Shown: piece by piece, positions 6,496 to 9,026 of the stretch
Layout of the letters: every line of letters starts with the position of its first letter
Numbering within the stretch: position 1 is the stretch's first letter
Source of the DNA: JAQGMO01 sp050954505
GTDB taxonomy: Bacteria; Pseudomonadota; Gammaproteobacteria; Burkholderiales; Burkholderiaceae_D
Assembly (NCBI GenBank): GCA_050954505.1
Contig: JBPBPY010000301.1
Location: 1-9,026, forward strand
Direction: 5' to 3'
Length of the DNA stretch: 9,026 bases
Notes under the pieces: model-generated
Told to the model about the DNA's origin: nothing
Seen by the model: the letters and a program-made list of their open reading frames with translations, nothing else
Database searches by the model: none
Position numbers and translations under genes: made by a program

Positions 6496-7026
6496 ATGAT
6501 CGATATTGCCTTTTCCAAGCTTGCCATCATCGGCGCTGCAGCGCTGGTGTTCATCGGCCCCGAGAAACTGCCTCGCGTGGCGCGCATGGCCGGCACCCTG
6601 CTCGGCCGGGCCCAGCGCTATATCAATGAAGTCAAGTCCGAAGTCAGCCGCGAAATGCAGCTCGATGAATTCCGCAAGATGCACAAGGATGTCGAAGAAG
6701 CCGCCGGCACGGTTGGTGCGGCTTTCAAGAACGACTTCGACATGCATGAAAGCGAGATGCGCTCGATCTTCAGCGACAATGCGCCCAAGCCGTATGCCGG
6801 CGACGGCGGCAGTGCAGAGCGCCATCTTGAAGATGGGTTTGCCGCCAGCCGCCAAATTGAAAAGTCGAAGAATTTCCGCCAGAAGAAACTGGCGCGCACT
6901 TCGGCCTTGCCAGCCTGGTACAAGCAGCAGAATGGCCGCAGGTCCCGGGTGCTGTCAGGCGCTGGCCGGGTGGCAAAGTACCGCGGTCCGAACATCTCGG
7001 GCAAGACCCCGGCATCGTTTCACTGA
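6496..7026 (+). CDS. tatB: Twin-arginine translocase subunit TatB
   Basis: Works with TatC as the receptor for twin-arginine signal peptides. The 176 residues begin MIDIAFSKLAIIGAAALVFIGPEKLPRVAR: a membrane helix about residues 5-20, the G21-P22 hinge and the LP motif that separate TatB from TatA, then a long amphipathic region (RAQRYINEVKSEVSREMQLDEFRKM). The basic C-terminal end (WYKQQNGRRSRV to AKYR) resembles other betaproteobacterial TatB proteins as I recall them. Position 8 is Lys where E. coli TatB has Glu, which I believe is normal in this class. The ATG 6496 has no clear ribosome binding site, yet it gives the correct N-terminus. Confidence 0.95.
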   Translation: MIDIAFSKLAIIGAAALVFIGPEKLPRVARMAGTLLGRAQRYINEVKSEVSREMQLDEFRKMHKDVEEAAGTVGAAFKNDFDMHESEMRSIFSDNAPKPYAGDGGSAERHLEDGFAASRQIEKSKNFRQKKLARTSALPAWYKQQNGRRSRVLSGAGRVAKYRGPNISGKTPASFH

Positions 7027-7063
7027 TGTGTGCCGTTCCTGATTCATCCTTCGTATTGGTACC

Positions 7064-7843
7064 ATGAGCGACTCCCTAGATCCGGCTGGTTCGGAAGATA
7101 CCTTCATCTCGCACCTGGTCGAGTTGCGCAGCCGCCTGGTGCGCGCTGCCATCGCCGTCATCGTGGTCTTCCTGTGCCTGATGCCGTTTGCCGGCCACAT
7201 CTACGACTACCTGGCACACCCGATGATGGTGGCGCTGCCTGACGGCGCGAAGATGATCGCAACCGGCGTCATCACGCCGTTTCTGGTTCCGGTCAAGGTG
7301 ACCATGCTGGTGGCCTTCCTGATTGCCTTGCCATGGGTGCTGTACCAGTTGTGGGCCTTTGTCGCGCCAGGCTTGTATGCACATGAAAAGAAGCTCATCG
7401 CGCCACTGGTGGTGTCGTCCTCGATGCTGTTCCTGATCGGCGTGGCATTCTGCTACTTCTTCGTCTTTGGCGTGATCTTCCGGTTCATCAACAACTTCGC
7501 CCCGGCATCGGTATCGGTGGCGCCTGATATCGACTCATACTTTGATTTTGTCATGACCATGTTCATTGCTTTTGGCTTGACCTTCGAAGTGCCGATCGTG
7601 GTCATCGTGCTGGTGCGCATGGGCCTGGTGTCGGTGGAAAAGCTGCGCCAGATCCGCCCTTACGTGATCGTCGGCGCCTTTGTCCTCGCGGCGGTAGTCA
7701 CACCGCCCGACGTGATGAGCCAGCTGCTGCTGGCCGTGCCCCTGTGCCTGCTGTATGAAATCGGCTTGCTGGTGGCGCCCATCTTTGCACACGCCACGCG
7801 CAGCCCGGATACGGAAGAAACCGTGGGCGAAGAAGCGGCCTGA
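7064..7843 (+). CDS. tatC: Twin-arginine translocase subunit TatC
   Basis: Polytopic inner-membrane core of the Tat system that recognises the RR signal peptide. At 259 residues with six hydrophobic segments it has normal length. Key residues are present with a +5 shift from E. coli: E20 in FISHLVELRSRLVRA, P53, the YQLWAFVAPGLYAHEKK loop with E108 (E. coli E103), E175 in FGLTFEVP (E. coli E170), and D216 in TPPD (E. coli D211). The ATG at 7064 is 37 bp after tatB; no strong ribosome binding site is visible. It ends the conserved block. No intrinsic terminator is evident after it; only a 5-bp stem TTCGC/GCGAA (7941-7956) without a T run. Confidence 0.97.
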   Translation: MSDSLDPAGSEDTFISHLVELRSRLVRAAIAVIVVFLCLMPFAGHIYDYLAHPMMVALPDGAKMIATGVITPFLVPVKVTMLVAFLIALPWVLYQLWAFVAPGLYAHEKKLIAPLVVSSSMLFLIGVAFCYFFVFGVIFRFINNFAPASVSVAPDIDSYFDFVMTMFIAFGLTFEVPIVVIVLVRMGLVSVEKLRQIRPYVIVGAFVLAAVVTPPDVMSQLLLAVPLCLLYEIGLLVAPIFAHATRSPDTEETVGEEAA

Positions 7844-7852
7844 CTCTGCAGG

Positions 7853-7937
7853 CATCTACAGCGATAACACGGCACTTGACTCATCTACGGCACTATCACC
7901 TTACTGATTCATCCGTGGCAATAACACTGTACTGATT
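7853..7937 (+). repeat. Three degenerate 28/29-bp tandem repeats
   Basis: Units lie at 7853-7881, 7882-7909 and 7910-7937. Each starts with CATC and ends with a form of ACTGATT (first unit ACTTGACT); units also share GC at positions 9-10 and an ATAACAC or ATCAC core in the middle. Units 2 and 3 agree at 21 of 28 positions by my count. This is too few and too divergent for CRISPR, and no spacers separate the units. It may be a decayed tandem array or a set of protein-binding sites. Confidence 0.65.
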
Positions 7938-8034
7938 CGTTTCGCTCGGCTGCGAAGATTGCCGGAACTTTAATTCCAATTGCGTTACTAAGTCCCCGAT
8001 TGCTGTGAAAGACGCATGGCGCGTCTGAACGTCG

Positions 8035-8040
8035 AAAGGG
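8035..8040 (+). promoter_or_regulatory. Ribosome binding site for the TTG-started gene at 8047
   Basis: AAAGGG lies 6 bases before TTG 8047. This supports a TTG start giving a normal signal peptide; no ATG further in keeps the signal sequence. The same bases form a short stem (AAAGG 8035-8039 with CCTTT 8043-8047) that also covers the first base of the start codon. Confidence 0.5.
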
Positions 8041-8046
8041 TACCTT

Positions 8047-8664
8047 TTGAAAACCGATCCCGCCTGTTTTTCCCGCTATTGCTTCCAGCGTCTTTCCGTC
8101 TTCCTCCTTCTCGCTGCATGCTGCCTTGCCCCATCTCGCATCCGGGCCGAGGATGACTTAGTCACCAAGGGCCCCAGTTATGACGAACGCTGGCGTATCT
8201 ACAAGCGCGGTGGTGGTACCAAACAACTCGATCCGAATGTGTATGTCTACACGTCTGAATTTGCGCGGCGGTTCAAGATGCCGGAAGAATGGGTTTCTGA
8301 TGAACTAAAGGGTGTTGACGCAGTAGCGTTTCGCGTCAAACCTGATTATCCGACTTGTGGCTGGGGGGGGGATCCCAAGGCTTGCCGGTTTGATGAGGTG
8401 CGGTGCGAAATGGATTTGTACTTCGACAAACGTCGCAATCCATTGCCATGGGACGCCGATTACCCGGAAGTCCAGTCACACCAATACGCTAATTCTTCCC
8501 ATTTTATTCCAGCCCCGCATCGTTCAGCGCGAAACAAAGCGCGACCAAATGAAAACTCTTTTACGACCTATTCGCCGTTCGTCAATCCAAAGTCCGGTAA
8601 CGGCATGGCATGGCATGGCAGTACTTTACATCGATGGGCACGGATAGCGGTTGGGGATGGGTAA
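8047..8664 (+). CDS. N-terminal fragment of the broken exported protein
   Basis: This is what would be translated from the sequence as written: 205 residues, of which the first 189 belong to the ancestral frame and the last 16 (from H190, HGSTLHRW onward) are out of frame before a stop. It keeps the signal peptide and a charged, aromatic-rich region (YDERWRIYKRGGGTKQLDP, EFARRFKMPEEWVSDELKG). It passes through a run of nine G (8363-8371) without losing frame. Function unknown. Confidence 0.55.
   Translation: MKTDPACFSRYCFQRLSVFLLLAACCLAPSRIRAEDDLVTKGPSYDERWRIYKRGGGTKQLDPNVYVYTSEFARRFKMPEEWVSDELKGVDAVAFRVKPDYPTCGWGGDPKACRFDEVRCEMDLYFDKRRNPLPWDADYPEVQSHQYANSSHFIPAPHRSARNKARPNENSFTTYSPFVNPKSGNGMAWHGSTLHRWARIAVGDG
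8363..8371 (+). repeat. Run of nine G inside the exported-protein gene
   Basis: A homopolymer of nine G within codons for W106-G-G-D. The frame reads sensibly on both sides, so the present length is the in-frame one. A one-base slip would truncate the protein near residue 110. Confidence 0.9.
8602..8620 (+). repeat. GGCAT pentanucleotide tandem repeat (3.8 copies) causing a frameshift
   Basis: GGCAT occurs at 8602-8606, 8607-8611 and 8612-8616, followed by GGCA at 8617-8620. With three full copies the upstream frame ends at 8664; with two copies it continues to 8984. Confidence 0.92.
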
Positions 8665-8984
8665 TCTTGTCAAGTTATGACAAAGAGATATTTATTGGCG
8701 TATCGGTAATTACAATTCTCGCTAATTGTAATCATCCATTGGCAGCATTGGGTTTGTCGACCACATGGCTGGAAAAACCTTTTGATGTGACAAACAGCGA
8801 TGTTCACAAATCTGTGGTTCTGCCGCAAAGTTGGCAAACCCGAGTTTCATCAAATTTGCAGAAAATTAAATTGCGTGCTGCTGAATTTTTTAAGCTAGAA
8901 GGCGAAAAAGCATTAAGAACGTTTCAAGTTACTAGGGCGTGTCCTCAATCTGCAAATAGTTATTCGATTGAAAAGTTTATGTAA
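8610..8984 (+). CDS. C-terminal fragment of the broken exported protein
   Basis: Open from ATG 8610 for 124 residues, overlapping the N-terminal fragment in another frame. There is no ribosome binding site and no signal peptide of its own, so independent expression is unlikely. The part reads SGWGWVILSSYDKEIFIG, a hydrophobic strand-like stretch, then a charged helical end (LQKIKLRAAEFFKLEGEKAL). Codons are clearly AT-richer than in the his genes. It is best read as the 3' end of the gene starting at 8047. Confidence 0.5.
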   Translation: MAWQYFTSMGTDSGWGWVILSSYDKEIFIGVSVITILANCNHPLAALGLSTTWLEKPFDVTNSDVHKSVVLPQSWQTRVSSNLQKIKLRAAEFFKLEGEKALRTFQVTRACPQSANSYSIEKFM

Positions 8985-8988
8985 AATT

Positions 8989-9011
8989 TTATCCTCGACG
9001 AAAGAGGATAA
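8989..9011 (+). repeat. 8-bp inverted repeat covering the next gene's ribosome binding site
   Basis: TTATCCTC (8989-8996) is complementary to GAGGATAA (9004-9011) with a 7-base loop. On the + strand it has no T run after it. The right arm contains GAGG, the likely ribosome binding site for an ATG at 9014, so in mRNA the hairpin could hide that site. On the - strand it is followed by AATTTT, so it could also act as a weak terminator for leftward transcription. Confidence 0.55.
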
Positions 9012-9013
9012 GC

Positions 9014-9026
9014 ATGGTGAGAAGAG
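9014..9026 (+). CDS. Possible start of a further gene, cut by the right edge
   Basis: ATG at 9014 opens MVRR before the window ends, with GAGG at 9004-9007 six bases upstream. Only four codons are visible, so nothing can be said about the product and the call rests on the ribosome binding site alone. Confidence 0.3.

Larger units (their letters stand above)
7844..8046. other. Spacer after tatC at the edge of the conserved block
   Basis: No gene is visible in these about 200 bases. They hold three degenerate tandem repeats (7853-7937), a small stem at 7941-7956, an inverted repeat AGACGC/GCGTCT (8010-8026), and a purine-rich ribosome binding site before the next gene. Base composition shifts here from the high-GC his/tat block to the AT-richer region on the right. 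A possible -10 (TTTAAT, 7969-7974) has no good -35 partner, so I do not call a promoter. Confidence 0.6.
8047..8984 (+). pseudogene. Unrecognised exported/lipoprotein-type protein, frame broken by one extra 5-bp repeat unit
   Basis: Two adjoining frames become one 310-residue protein if a single GGCAT unit is removed at 8602-8616: residues 1-189 come from the TTG 8047 frame and continue as QYFTSMGTDSGWGW to the stop at 8982-8984. The start is a secretion signal: basic n-region, hydrophobic core LSVFLLLAACCLA, then either a lipobox (L22-A-A-C25) or cleavage after RIRA (residue 34). The mature part is rich in aromatic and charged residues and has Cys in PTCGWGGDPKACR and VRCEM, perhaps disulphides. 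I do not recognise the family. As it stands the gene is inactive or phase-off; base composition is AT-richer than the his/tat genes, suggesting acquisition. A sequencing error is possible but less likely in a 5-bp unit. Confidence 0.7.

Noticed and set aside
6519..6521. Lys at TatB position 8 (Glu in E. coli) as a defect
   Set aside because: I recall ISKLALIG-type starts in other betaproteobacterial TatB proteins, so this is likely the normal form.
7853..7937. CRISPR array
   Set aside because: The similar units are directly adjacent with no unique spacers, and there are no cas genes.
7959..7990. Promoter TTGCCG with TTACTA before the exported-protein gene
   Set aside because: The spacing is 20 bases and the -10 match is poor; the nearby TTTAAT lacks a -35.
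8010..8026. AGACGC/GCGTCT hairpin as the tat operon terminator
   Set aside because: Only 6 bp, no T run, and almost touching the next ribosome binding site.

Overview
The window is one strand-consistent (+) stretch of a high-GC genome. The gene order hisC-hisB-hisH-hisA-hisF-hisI-hisE, then a HIT-family gene, then tatA-tatB-tatC, is the conserved his/tat neighbourhood I know from Betaproteobacteria. The protein details (TatA starting MGSFS, TatB with lysine at position 8 and a WYKQQ-type basic tail) point to Burkholderiales, probably Oxalobacteraceae (Massilia/Janthinobacterium/Herbaspirillum-like). The genus is inference from memory, not from a search.

Layout. Bases 2-655 hold the 3' part of a beta-type DNA methyltransferase whose stop overlaps the hisC start. 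Bases 646-5635 hold seven histidine-biosynthesis genes. Several overlap by 4 bp (hisA/hisF, hisF/hisI, hisI/hisE), while hisC/hisB and hisH/hisA are separated by 156 and 76 bp. A short segment with a 10-bp inverted repeat and a possible tiny ORF precedes a HIT-domain gene that starts at TTG 5725. tatA, tatB and tatC follow. After tatC there are about 200 bp without a gene, containing three degenerate tandem repeats. The last kilobase is visibly more AT-rich and carries an unrecognised exported or lipoprotein-type gene broken by one extra copy of a 5-bp repeat. At the right edge an 8-bp inverted repeat overlaps the ribosome binding site of a possible next gene.

How the genes work together. HisE and HisI act on phosphoribosyl-ATP and phosphoribosyl-AMP, HisA isomerises the product, HisH-HisF make imidazole glycerol phosphate and AICAR, HisB dehydrates it and HisC transaminates it. 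hisG, hisD and a histidinol-phosphate phosphatase are not in the window; the HisB here is the single-domain dehydratase. TatA, TatB and TatC together form a complete twin-arginine translocase for folded proteins. The HIT protein is probably a nucleotide (phosphoramidate) hydrolase and has no evident role in either pathway.

The his and tat parts are ordinary. The most interesting places are the repeat-disrupted gene at 8047-8984 (which also contains a run of nine G), the tandem repeat array after tatC, the hisE-HIT spacer, and the methyltransferase joined to hisC. I do not see a complete new system; the best candidate for something undescribed is the unrecognised 310-residue secreted protein, which may be switched on and off by slippage.
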